Below are positions 40,693-50,830 of a stretch of DNA of 55,000 nt, piece by piece. The DNA comes from Chrysomallon squamiferum (taxonomy: Eukaryota > Mollusca > Gastropoda > Neomphalida > Peltospiridae): NCBI GenBank assembly GCA_012295275.1, contig CM022665.1, positions 38,647,295 to 38,702,294 of the forward strand. Direction: 5' to 3'. The position numbers and the translations under genes are program-made. The stretch's first letter is position 1. Each line of letters opens with the position of its first letter. The notes beneath the pieces are model-generated. The model did not search any database. It was not told where the DNA came from and was given only the letters and a program-made list of their open reading frames with translations.

Positions 40693-42121
40693 AGTTTACT
40701 GAAATATTTGCGGTTTTGCATTAAGCCATCACATCTCAAGAGCTGCACTGCGGAGGCCTTGTAAAGGATTCCTGATTGTGGCAGCTTACTAGATAAAGTA
40801 ATTTAGTACTTGTCTTCTATAATGAATGTCAAGATACTTGTTCATATACTAACGATATATTATTTTTTTCCCAGGCAGGGCCTACTTTTTTTTTTTTTTT
40901 TTTTCGTTCTTGCAATGACTCATTGCTCTAGTAGCCAAAGATCGCCAACCTCTCCATAAGGAAAGCCAAAATGAACACATGTTGTTTTAATAATATAAAC
41001 TGTTCGAGTGTGTACGTTCGTCTGTGTTGCTCTTCATAATGCCGGGTCGCTAACAGCACTCCACGGAATAGGATAAGGAATAGGGATTAAGGAATGATGG
41101 AGAGACAGGAAGAGACAGAGAGTCAGAGACAGCTAGCTCTCGGTCAACGAACTTTAGGAACAGACGACATGAATGTGAAAAAAAAAAAAAAAAAGAAAAA
41201 AAAAACGACAGAAATAATTTAGCGAGCGTAATAAGTAATGAGATCAACATAAAACTGTTGAAATTGATATGGAACAACACAATGTTGACGATAGAAAGCA
41301 AATAATAATACAACTCGTTTTGTAATTTAGGTAATAATTACAGTAAATTAACTTTGCTAATTGAAATGAAGAGGAAATAACAATTACATTTTTTTTTTTT
41401 TAATTTATTATGGGTCGTTCACTCTCACATTCTCTCTGTGCGAGTATGTATCTCTCTCTCTCTGTTTTTATGAAATCTTAATTTAATGTCTTTTTCACCT
41501 TAATTATCCAGTCGTTCACATCAATTTATTAAACGATCGATTGTTGTTTAACCCCCCTCCACACTCAGATAAAAAAAAATTCAAAAACAATTCCTGTATT
41601 TAAATTAAACTTTAAAACATGAAAATACAAAATCATTCTAAACCGCGTTAACAAATACATTACTTAGTGTTTCAGAGAAATAAGCTATTCAAGAGTACTT
41701 GGAGCTGAAATTCAAGATCACCCTGCAACGTGTTGAAAATTTCAGTTATTTAACATTTTAAAGTGATTATCATCACGTGCAGGTGAAGTCAATTCTTATT
41801 ATTAGACACAGGTGAAACACAACATCATGCTCCGCCGTGCTATAAAAATTTGGGGTAAACGTGATTATCAAAATCAGTGTACCGTGACACGGAGTCTATT
41901 GTCTGGTCACCTCTCTGGCCCTTTTACAAAGTACTGACTAATATGTGGATATAGAGGTCATCGACTGTGCGTTACAGATATACAGTTATCTCATGTCAGC
42001 ATTCTTTAACCGCTTTACACTGATAGATCTAATTTTTATTTGTTTTATTTTCAAAAACTTTTCGAAGTAATAATGTCCATTGTGAACGGTTTTTTTCTAT
42101 TATGAAAATTTTAACCAACAC

Positions 42122-42155
<34 letters not shown>

Positions 42156-42517
42156 GTCGAAATATTTCTATGTCCTATGCATGTACAGACAGATAATTCA
42201 ACTATATTTTATTATATAGACTGCTTAAATGTATGGATTGTCTATCATATTAATTGCTGTTATTATTATTATTATTTTTTGAAGTTTTTCTTTTGTTAAA
42301 TCACCCCCCCGATGTTCCCCTTACGTGTTCACACATGTACAGAAGTTAACACAAGTGTATACTGTTCTACAGTTAGAAGTGTACAGTCTTTGAAAGATAT
42401 ATTAAAATATGCAGTTATTAAAAGATTTGTTTTACAAGAATGATTTAAGATTTCTAAGATTTTTTTTTTTTTTTTCTACCCCAGTACTCATTCAAAATTA
42501 CAAATTGGTCATTGCAT

Positions 42518-42552
<35 letters not shown>

Positions 42553-43079
42553 TATTACTGGAAATACATTTTTTTTTTTTTTTTTTTTTTTTTTTGTCAC
42601 AGAATTATATAAAACTTCTAAAACTTTTTTTAATATCTTTCTGGGGATTCCACCCCCCTCCCTTCCCCGTCATTTATTAAAATTTTCAAATTTACTCATT
42701 ATTTTGGTCTAATAACAACGTTGACACATTTTTTGAATGTAACAATATTTCTATGACACCGTAATCAAAAGGATAGTCACAGGATTGGCCCCTTTATTTT
42801 TTCTTCTGTCCATTTTATTACTTTCAGTATGACAAATGATTATTTTTATCTCAACAAACTCAACAATTAGGTTAAAACAATATTCATGGGTGAATCTTAA
42901 AAGAGTGACGCAACCCCAAATTAATTTTGATGACCGATTCTTTTTTTTTCTTACCCTTTCAGTGAATGTGATTTTATTTCAAAAGTTGTATTTATCATAA
43001 TTTTATTTGCCCTTTTCTGAAAACCAATGATCCACTCCTGATATTTCAGTATTTTAACATCAGTGACAAAGTTTGTTTG

Positions 43080-43110
<31 letters not shown>

Positions 43111-43721
43111 CTTCAGTTTCGAAATATTACAGTCGTACAACACAAATTCCAAGGACACATTAAATTTCTTCTTCTTCAAAGAAAAAAAAACAACAACTCG
43201 ATTTCATGTTGATAGAAAAATTGATCAAGAATTTCGTTTACCGTTCTGGGCGAAAAGACTAACAACGCGCGAGTTGTTTCTTGTGGTTTACTTGTCGTGG
43301 TTTCCCAAACAGGGAAGCCACTACGGAGAGTAAACAAAACGCTGGCGAGGTATGAGTCAGATCGTAAGTGAAAACTGGGTCAGCGTTCCGGTTTCTCCCA
43401 TCAAAGTGTCGGACTGACTAAGATCCCAGTAACGTAGATTATTCATAACTATTAACCTACTCCGTATACACACAAAAAACCGTTTAATACTCTCTGTCTT
43501 TCAAATAAATGATTTCTACGTTTCCGAGTAACTGGGTTACTGTGTGAGTACGAGAAATTAAAATAATAATACTTTAGAAAGTTAGAAGAAAAAAGAAAAG
43601 AAAGAAGAAATAGGATGATGAAAGAAAGAAAGAAAGAAAGAATAAAGAACCCGAAGAAAACAGGACAAAAGAATGAAATGAAAAGAAATGTACATTTACG
43701 TGAGATAACGGTATTACATCA

Positions 43722-43972
43722 CATTTGTTCATTTCAGTATGTATTATCGGTAAGGTAAAAAAAAAAAAAAGAAAAGATGTTCATTTCAGTATGTTAAAGT
43801 CATTACGAACTGGTTGTACATGAAATAAACAATGATACGAACATGTTTAGTTTTATAAACATTAAAAAAAAAAAAAAAAAATCATCTGATTATTTGAAAA
43901 ATGTTCATTTCATTATCCTAAATACGTTTCGACTTATTTACTCTATGTGAAATAAACATGGATATGAATTAT
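43722..43972. repeat. Small degenerate tandem duplication in DUSP10 intron 1
   Basis: TGTTCATTTCAKTAT recurs near 43727, 43779 and 43901. The last two copies each carry TGAAATAAACAATG-like sequence about 45-55 nt further on, giving a unit of about 120 bp with poly-A runs inserted (43758-43771, 43863-43880). Confidence 0.45.
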
Positions 43973-44336
43973 CATTTTCTTATCACTTCACTTAAATCAG
44001 CTGATTATTTCTCATGTGTGTATGAATCATATATACATTTGCTTAGAAGGTTTGTAGATATAATTCTTAATGTAATGGAAACAAGTCTACTCTGTACACC
44101 ACAGCTTAAACATTTCGATCGATTACACAATTACATTATTACAGTATTATTATTACATTTTTATTACAGTTTTTAACCGAGTTTTGTATTTAATTATTTT
44201 TGATCATATTAAAAGTCATTATTATTTTTATTTTGTAAAAATCGTATATCAGACCTAATGATTTTTTTTTTTACAGGTATTTTTTACTAATTAACATTCT
44301 CTCTATATTTTCTCTTCATTCTTCTTTTCACTTCAT

Positions 44337-44340
<4 letters not shown>

Positions 44341-44420
<80 letters not shown>
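44341..44420. repeat. (CT)27(CA)13 in DUSP10 intron 1
   Basis: (CT)n 44341-44394 then (CA)n 44395-44420. On the transcript this reads (UG)13(AG)27, beginning 75 nt after exon 1. Confidence 0.98.
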
Positions 44421-44428
<8 letters not shown>

Positions 44429-44494
44429 CACATACAAGCCACATATTACAGTAGTTATTACATGAAGTATAATGGGTTTTTTTTTCCTCCTTAC

Positions 44495-45119
44495 CTTTCA
44501 AGACGAATGCCTCTTTTCCTTCCCTGAGTAGAACGGACAGGACACACTTCAAGCCGTTGTCAAGAGCCGAGTCCTGCAAGTCAGTGGTGTGTTCGTCATA
44601 TATCACAATTTGTGTGCGTTTATTATTGGCTTCTCTGGACGATATGAGTTCCGCAATGTTTAACTTTCCCTGCTCCAGCCTCTTTCGACTAATTCTGTCC
44701 GAACAGCTGACGTTCACGGCACCCTGAATGTGGTTCCTGTTGTAAGCCACAAAGGGTCGACAGTCCAGAACAAGCACGGGTTTGGATTTCGAGATTTTCG
44801 AAGCAAGTTCGTGTGGCAACATCGTCCTTGCTGATAAACACGTCTTCTTGCCGGCAAACGAGCTGGCCAGAGGAAATGACATCGGGTCGAGTTTGCACTT
44901 TTTCCGAATGTGGTAGCAGTCTTCTGGTACCGCCCCTTGCGGGCTGCCCAACGACGAGATATCTAACTTCAGGCCGATTTTTCTTCTGTCCGGTAAAGTC
45001 TGATGAGTAAAATGAGTAGGTCGTAAAACCTCTACTTCTCCCGATTCAGGCATGGGTTCAGCTGATATAGTATCCACAAATACACTTGACTTAAGCCAAC
45101 GGAACCACGACCATACCAT
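44495..45119 (-). CDS. DUSP10: DUSP10 (MKP-5) coding exon 1: N-terminus and rhodanese/MAPK-docking domain
   Basis: First coding exon of a dual-specificity MAP-kinase phosphatase; DUSP10-type enzymes dephosphorylate the Thr and Tyr of activated JNK and p38. It encodes residues 1-208 and the first base of codon 209. Residues about 103-209 are a rhodanese (CH2) domain: VLVLDCRPF at 115-123, HIQGAVNVSC at 130-139 and the basic docking motif RISRKRLEQGK at 142-152, which closely match vertebrate DUSP10. The exon ends GAA-G in VLKG with donor GTAAGG. The ATG at 45119-45117 is preceded in frame by TAG at 45140-45138, so it is the first usable start unless an upstream coding exon splices in. Its context is weak at -3 and has G at +4. 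The N-terminal 100 residues are shorter than in vertebrates and I see no conserved motif there. The joined protein is 414 residues against about 482 in human. Confidence 0.93.
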
Positions 45120-45324
45120 ATAGCCGGTGGTGATAAACTAGAACGTATATCCCACAAGTCGCGGTGATATAATTATGTAAATAAACTTTTTTTTTTTTTT
45201 TCTTTTTTAAAAATATAAAACAGAACTCTTTCCTCTCTTCCGCTGTCCTCTCAAACACAAAAAAATCACCCAAACGTTCACAGCAACGACACTCCCAGAC
45301 GAATTGTGTACAGTCTTCTTTTTT

Positions 45325-45438
45325 TTACACCATGTCAGTCTGTTTTGTTTATAATCAGCTGCTAAACAGTCATCATACCTCCAACTACCGTCTCTCTCCG
45401 CCGCAATCCACGTACTAAATGAGTGAGCAAAGAGCCAT
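45325..45438 (-). other. Three short uORFs in the predicted DUSP10 5' leader
   Basis: If transcription starts near 45475 and the leader is unspliced, ATGs at 45438 (MALCSLI then stop, 45438-45415), 45376 (MMTV then stop, 45376-45362) and 45333 (MV then stop, 45333-45325) precede the main start. All terminate before 45119, so reinitiation would be possible. Their relevance depends on the real 5' end. Confidence 0.35.
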
Positions 45439-45439
45439 G

Positions 45440-45710
45440 AATGAATGATATTGCAAGCGCCTCCTCGTGGCAGAAAAGAGATGATCTCATCGCTGGTGTC
45501 TCTATTTTTAGACCGTCCAATCAGAACGCGGCGGAGGTTGACATCAGTGAGTCGTCGATTTCCGCATGCACTCGGTAACTGCGTTCGTCGTTGCTACGAA
45601 CGCGGGCTGCAACACAACAAAGGTTTTCGGCGAAAGATCTCGGTACAAGCAGACAACAAACAGACAGACGAAGCGTCTCGGCGGGCTTTTTCTCTACATG
45701 GTATTTAAAC
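45440..45710. promoter_or_regulatory. CpG-rich upstream region of DUSP10
   Basis: About 270 bp of clearly higher G+C and CpG content than the AT-rich surroundings, ending just upstream of the candidate core promoter. It contains the 8-bp inverted repeat GCGTTCGT/ACGAACGC (45581-45588 and 45596-45603) with a 7-nt loop. The position and composition fit an animal proximal promoter. Open frames on both strands here look like by-products of the G+C content and show no recognisable protein. Confidence 0.45.
45502..45524 (-). promoter_or_regulatory. Candidate DUSP10 core promoter: CTATTTTTAG (MEF2/TATA-like) and CCAAT box
   Basis: Plus-strand CTATTTTTAG at 45502-45511 fits the MEF2 consensus YTAWWWWTAR. 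Its complement TAAAAATA could also serve as a TATA-like element for minus-strand transcription. An inverted CCAAT box (CCAATCAG, 45517-45524) sits 5 bp away, closer than is usual for a CCAAT-TATA pair. The block lies about 385 bp upstream of the DUSP10 ATG, so initiation would fall near 45475. A transcription start is inferred, not seen. Confidence 0.4.
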
Positions 45711-45711
45711 A

Positions 45712-46193
45712 CACAACAAATTCAACTGCGTGTCCTTATAACATATGCACTGACTGTATAAAGCACGTTAACTCTCTTTGTGTGTTTTGTTTGCGGTGAT
45801 AAATAACGAGGCAGTCATTTTAAAAAAAATATATATTACTCATAACGGACACTCATGCAGGCGTGACTTCTGACAAAGCGTTTTGTCTCATTGTCTCTAT
45901 TGTCCGGCACTGTCCAGTCAGTCAGTCTGACCGGAGTTTGATTCATAATCACGTTAATTATATTAAAATATTATCTCATTCTGAATGTCTGTGACAAAAT
46001 CAGGTTATATACGTTGTCAGTATTAGTAGAAATGTATTCATAAATTAACAGTAACGAGGATGATGATGATATCACTAATAATAATAATAATAATATTAAT
46101 AATAATAATAATAATAATAATAAGTTGTGTAGTAATTGTAATGGCAGTAATGGTGCTAACAGTAGTTAATAGTAGTAGTAACAGTAACAGTAA

Positions 46194-46237
<44 letters not shown>

Positions 46238-46309
46238 ATACCATAGTAGTTTTCGTCTGAGTTATAGTTTACTGCGATTATTTGTAACAATAATAACAAC
46301 AATAACATC

Positions 46310-46358
<49 letters not shown>

Positions 46359-46890
46359 TAAATCAGGATTAATTATCCAGGATCAATGTTAATTAAATCA
46401 GGACGAAATCACTGATTATACAGATGTTTTACGTCAGATTTGTTTTACTACTGGTCGAAGTTTTAAATCTCAGATATATGAAGATCAAACCGCGTGGATG
46501 GACAATGTGTTGTTATGTCTTAGTCCAAACTGTGTATAAAAAACTGTGACAGTGATTCTCATTTTCCGTAACAGAATAATTATAGAACATGATATAAAGT
46601 GTAAGATAATTTTTATGATGACTAATATTTATTCAAAATAATTTGACGTAGTATTTGTTTCCGTATTTTTTTAAATAATTTTAAATTTTTTTTTTTTATA
46701 TATACAATAATTTGACAGAATAGTACATAATTGATTTTATTTTTTTCCATTTAAAAGAAACGTATTTTTCAACAGCAACATTGTTGTTGTTGTTGTTAAT
46801 TCATTTTTTTTTTTTTTTTTTCCAAATAGATAATTATTATAACAAATACTTGCTTTACATAATAATAATAATTTCATTATCGTTATCACA
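45712..46890. other. Unique DNA and (AAT)n/(TAG)n tracts; no gene seen
   Basis: (AAT)n 46076-46123, (TAG)n with AAC units 46160-46236, (AAT)n 46306-46357. Long frames here are repeat products. Confidence 0.7.
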
Positions 46891-47433
46891 ATTTTTCTCT
46901 CTCTTTCTTTCTTTCTTTCTTTCTTCTTCTTCTTCTTACTACTACTACTACTACTATTATTATTATATTTTTTGTATTATTCTCTCTAATTTTTGTTTCC
47001 TTTTTCTTCTTGTTTTTTTTTTTGTTTCTTTCTTTCTTTTTCTTTTTTTTTTCTTTCCTTTCCTTTTTTGAATAGATGAGATACTTAATTACACTGGTAT
47101 ATTTGATTATAAACAATTATCTGAAATGGCCTGCATTCTAACAACTGTCTAGAACATTACACGTATAATTATATTGCTGACTATCCTTGAACAGAAAGTA
47201 GTAAACAAGACACATGCAATACACGGAATTCGGTCATAGGAAGTTACGTCGCTTAATTGTAGAGGGTTACCGTCAACTATAACCACTTTTCGAGAACAAC
47301 AACAACAACAACAACAACCACGTCTACAACAACAACAACTACTACAACAACAACAACTACAACAACACCTGAATAAGGGATGGGTAAGGGTAATTGGCTG
47401 TATAGATGACACTAAAATAATACGTTTTTAACG

Positions 47434-47469
<36 letters not shown>

Positions 47470-48420
47470 AAAAATAAATATTATGGTTACCAAGATTCAT
47501 TTTCGATATTTATTTACTTAATCAGGGTGGGTACAGGATGTTAAAAATAGAGCGTTGTCTTCAATTTTTGAGTTCATGTAAAAAATTGTTTATCAATCAA
47601 TAAACTGGTAATTCACGCATCGATGGCATTATCGCCTATTGATCTGTTGATAATTATGTTGAAGAAGAAAAAGAAGAAGAAGAAAAAAAAAGAAGAAGAA
47701 GAAAGAGGAAAATTCGAGACTTAGCATGTTAAAATGTAAATAATCTATTTTGGAACATCCTTGGTATTTCCCGGTTTCGAAAAAAACAACCCCGAATATA
47801 TTACGTAAAACTCTTTGTGTTGCATGCTAGCTATATAAATAGACACAAGGGTATTTCTCTTCGCTCTATATTTGTTCAGGTAAATCTATACATACACCAG
47901 AGGGTGTTTGCGTTATTCTGACAGCGTCAAAAATAGAACATTCTGACACCTACTTAATATTATATACTATTAAGTGGACTGGTTAGGTCTTACAACTTGA
48001 AAAATGGGTTTATAAATAAAACTTACGTTGACTAGTAATCTGGAAATTTGTAAAATTAAAGTATATGTAGTAGTAGTTGTTGTAATAGTGGTATTTGTGG
48101 CAACAGAGGTAATAGTAGAAGAAGTAGTTGTACTAGCAGTAGCGGTAGTGATTGTGATAGAAATAGCAATAGTAATAGTAGTGGCTGTGGTAGTGATAGT
48201 AGAAGGAATAGTGGTTATGGCAGTCGTTATGGTTGTAGTAGTAGAATAGTTGTAGTAGCAATATTAGTAGTAATAGTGATAATAGTTGTAATTATGGTAG
48301 TAGTAGCGAAAGAAATAGTGTTTGAGGTGGAAGTAGTTGTAGCAGTGACTGTGGCAGTGGTAATGATAGTAGTGGTATTAGAAATAATAGCAAATGTGAC
48401 AGTTTTCGATACAGAAAATA
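46891..48420. other. Pyrimidine, (AAC)n, (AC)n and GTA-type repeats; no gene seen
   Basis: T/C-rich 46892-47070, (AAC)n 47298-47366, (AC)n 47443-47468, eroded (GTA)n 48066-48390. Between these, unique AT-rich DNA. Confidence 0.7.
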
Positions 48421-48601
48421 TATAAAAGCATCTAGGTTTATTGGACACATTTTAAATTATGTACAAATTTTACACAATGTATTTCTTTTTGTTGTTTTTT
48501 TAGAAAATTCGGGCTTGATTAATGTTTGTTTCATAGTCACAAACGTTATTATTTTATTTTAGTGAGTAGTGTCTTCACTCGCACTTTTTTTTTTCTCAGA
48601 A

Positions 48602-48844
48602 TCAAACACACACGATGTCTAACGCACTCTGTAACCCAGAATTAAAATCTGGGGGAAAGGTTTCTAAATAGAAAGCTGATGAAATATCGTAATCCTTCAA
48701 TCCAAAAGGAAATTCCTGCAGCGATCCGAACTGAACGTCTGCTCCATCTCCTCTACATCTACGTGTGAGACTGAGCTCGTCATCACAGACACCAGCAGCT
48801 ACCACGGCGTCCCCGCTGTTGCAGTTATGACTGACACGGCGCAT
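48602..48844 (-). CDS. Unrecognised 80-codon open frame upstream of DUSP10
   Basis: ATG frame on the DUSP10 strand, about 3.1 kb above the predicted promoter, in a patch of raised G+C. The composition is protein-like (includes LTRRCRGDGADVQFGSLQEF and AFYLETFPPDF) with no low complexity. No family recognised and no clear partner exon. It could be chance or an upstream non-coding exon. Confidence 0.17.
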   Translation of the reverse strand: MRRVSHNCNSGDAVVAAGVCDDELSLTRRCRGDGADVQFGSLQEFPFGLKDYDISSAFYLETFPPDFNSGLQSALDIVCV

Positions 48845-49131
48845 CGCTGCTTAGGCAGACACCGTCTCAGCTGTTATTTTTCTTGTTCAGTTTGATCACG
48901 TAACAAGTGAAAAGATAACTCGAGTTTTCTCAGCGTGGTTTCACTAATTTTGATTACATATGGCAGTTTAGGGGACTGGTAGTAATTACTGTTTTTACTA
49001 TTAATAGAGTATGTCTTTTTCACTTGTTCTTATCTGTACGTACGTGTACATGTTTGCCGTCTACAGAATGTTTTTTTTATGTGTTTCCTTGTCATTTATT
49101 ATTTGTATGATTTAACACGCCTGTTATTATC

Positions 49132-49133
<2 letters not shown>

Positions 49134-49191
<58 letters not shown>

Positions 49192-49219
49192 TTTAAATAT
49201 AGTAGTAGTAGCGTAATAT

Positions 49220-49275
<56 letters not shown>

Positions 49276-49290
49276 ATAGTAATAATAATA
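49134..49290. repeat. (AAT)n followed by a (TAG)/(ACT) foldback
   Basis: (AAT)n 49132-49187. Then AGTAGTAGTAGCG at 49201-49213, TAATATTA and (CTA)n to 49275: a (TAG)4 arm facing a complementary (CTA)n arm. Confidence 0.93.
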
Positions 49291-49499
49291 TGAAAGTACG
49301 CAGATATTTAGTTACATCAGTTCTATATTTAGTATTTTGATTTTACATAATAAAAGTATTAAACTAATGGTAAAACAAATTTTGATTCGAATTTTTCAAA
49401 ATTATAATTCTTTTTTATCTTACATTTTCTCCTATCTTTCTTTTCGTGTACGTGCCTGTCTGTCTGTCTGTACTGGATTTCTTTCTTTAATACATGTAA

Positions 49500-49735
49500 A
49501 CAAACACACAGACACACACACTTAGACACACACACACACACACACTCAGACACACACACGTACCCACATAACCACATACACACATACAAATATACATACA
49601 CATATACACACACACACATATACATACACATATACACACATACATACAAAGCATATATATATATATATATATATACACATACATATTTACATACATAAAC
49701 ACCCACACCCACACACATACACATTCACACATAGC
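49500..49735. repeat. (AC)n/(CATA)n block
   Basis: AC-, CATA- and CACATA-rich sequence with (AT)n at 49655-49673. Frames on the minus strand are Cys/Val/Tyr-rich artefacts. Confidence 0.95.
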
Positions 49736-49929
49736 CTCAGTGTCGCGAGTTTCAAATTAGTCATCAAGTGGACACTTAAGCCAAACATTCTTTTCACCAT
49801 TACTATTTAAACAATTTGTTATATCACCACTGCATATTCTTAATGCTCCAATTGCTGCATATAAAACCAATCCACGACTGTAGGCGTACTACTTATACAA
49901 ACATTAATGCATGGGTGGAAGTTTTAAAT

Positions 49930-50830
49930 GACAAAAGGCGGGCAAATTACATCATTTAAAAACGATTGTAGCGGAAAATATCAAATTCAGTATCAATAAT
50001 TAAAAACCGCATCATCCGGAAACGATTATAACTGAACGTATCAAATTTAGAACTGACTGTTTAAAATTAATAAAGTAAAGTTACCTCGTTCTGATAAGGA
50101 AACTGAAAAGAAGGCATTTTATTCTTTGTCATATTTAGTATTAATCTTTTATAAGTAACTGATAAAGATTACCTCTTGCTATAAATAAAATTTACAAGTG
50201 TTAATGATCAGTATTAGTGTTTAAATTACAAAGTAAAAATTACCTGATGCTAAAAACGAAACTTAAAAGAACTGAAAATCAAACTGCTTTATCTGTTATA
50301 TTTAGTGTTGATCATTTGCCCATTATTAAAGTGAAACTTTTTAAAATAATTAAAGAAGAGGGCATTTTAAGTGTTACATTCGAAATAAATCATTTGAAAT
50401 AATCAAATAAAAGTTGCCTCGTTCTCAAACTAAAATTTAAAAATATTGAAGAACAAAGGCGTAATATCTGTTTCCATATTGAGTAGTACTCATTATTTAA
50501 AATTAGTAAAAAAAAAAAAAAAATTTAATAAAAATAAAAAAAGACACCTCATTCTAAAAACGAAATTTAAAATAATTAAAAGAAAAGAATGGCATTTTAT
50601 CTGTCGTTGATTTCCATGCTCATCATTTAATATAACAAAAAAAAAAAAAAACCAGATTTAAAATTATCAAAAAACAATGTGTTTTATTCGCTTTGTCATA
50701 CCGGGTGCTAATTATGTAAAATGACTAAACAAAAGTTTCCTCATTCTAAGAATGAAACTTAAAAAAGTATCGAAAAGGAAGTTATTTTATCTGTTATCAT
50801 ACACAGTATTAATCACTGAAGGGGTTTTTA
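49930..50830. repeat. Old degenerate tandem array, unit roughly 85-100 bp
   Basis: A recurring landmark resembling AAAGTTACCTCRTTCTAAAAA is followed by GAAACTTAAAA, then GGCATTTTATCTGTTATA, then TTAATCATTTAAAATTA. Landmarks start near 50083, 50171, 50242, 50416, 50546 and 50738. The larger gaps are about two units with a worn middle copy or inserted poly-A. More decayed copies precede 50083. Interspersed A-runs (50508-50523, 50636-50652) stretch some units. Confidence 0.6.

Larger units (their letters stand above)
33127..43359. promoter_or_regulatory. Scattered AP-1-type motifs (TGASTCA) through the DUSP10 locus
   Basis: TGASTCA heptamers at 33127, 35492, 36306, 36550, 40916 and 43353 (first base of each). 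Five sit in introns 1 and 3 and one in the 3' flank. TGASTCA is the established Fos/Jun site. Whether these are bound is unknown. Confidence 0.3.
39527..44494 (-). other. DUSP10: DUSP10 intron 1 (about 5.0 kb, phase 1)
   Basis: It begins GTAAGG and ends TTTCAG. It holds poly-T/A tracts (42125-42155, 42520-42595, 43089-43108), a small tandem duplication at 43.72-43.97 kb, a G-rich hAT-like remnant at 40.67 kb and two AP-1-type TGASTCA motifs (40916, 43353). Starting 75 nt inside the donor, the transcript carries (UG)13(AG)27, which is complementary to a repeat in intron 3. I see no other coding exon in it. Confidence 0.85.

Noticed and set aside
42640-42700. Second hAT-like end with a C-rich block
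   Set aside because: The C-rich run is present but no CAGNGGNGG terminus is visible beside it.
45445-45708. Divergent gene opposite DUSP10
   Set aside because: The Arg-rich frame lies inside the CpG-rich promoter region and has no recognisable domain; a frame also exists on the other strand.
49930-50830. CRISPR-like array
   Set aside because: The units are eukaryotic-style degenerate tandem repeats without conserved short repeats and unique spacers; there are no cas genes.
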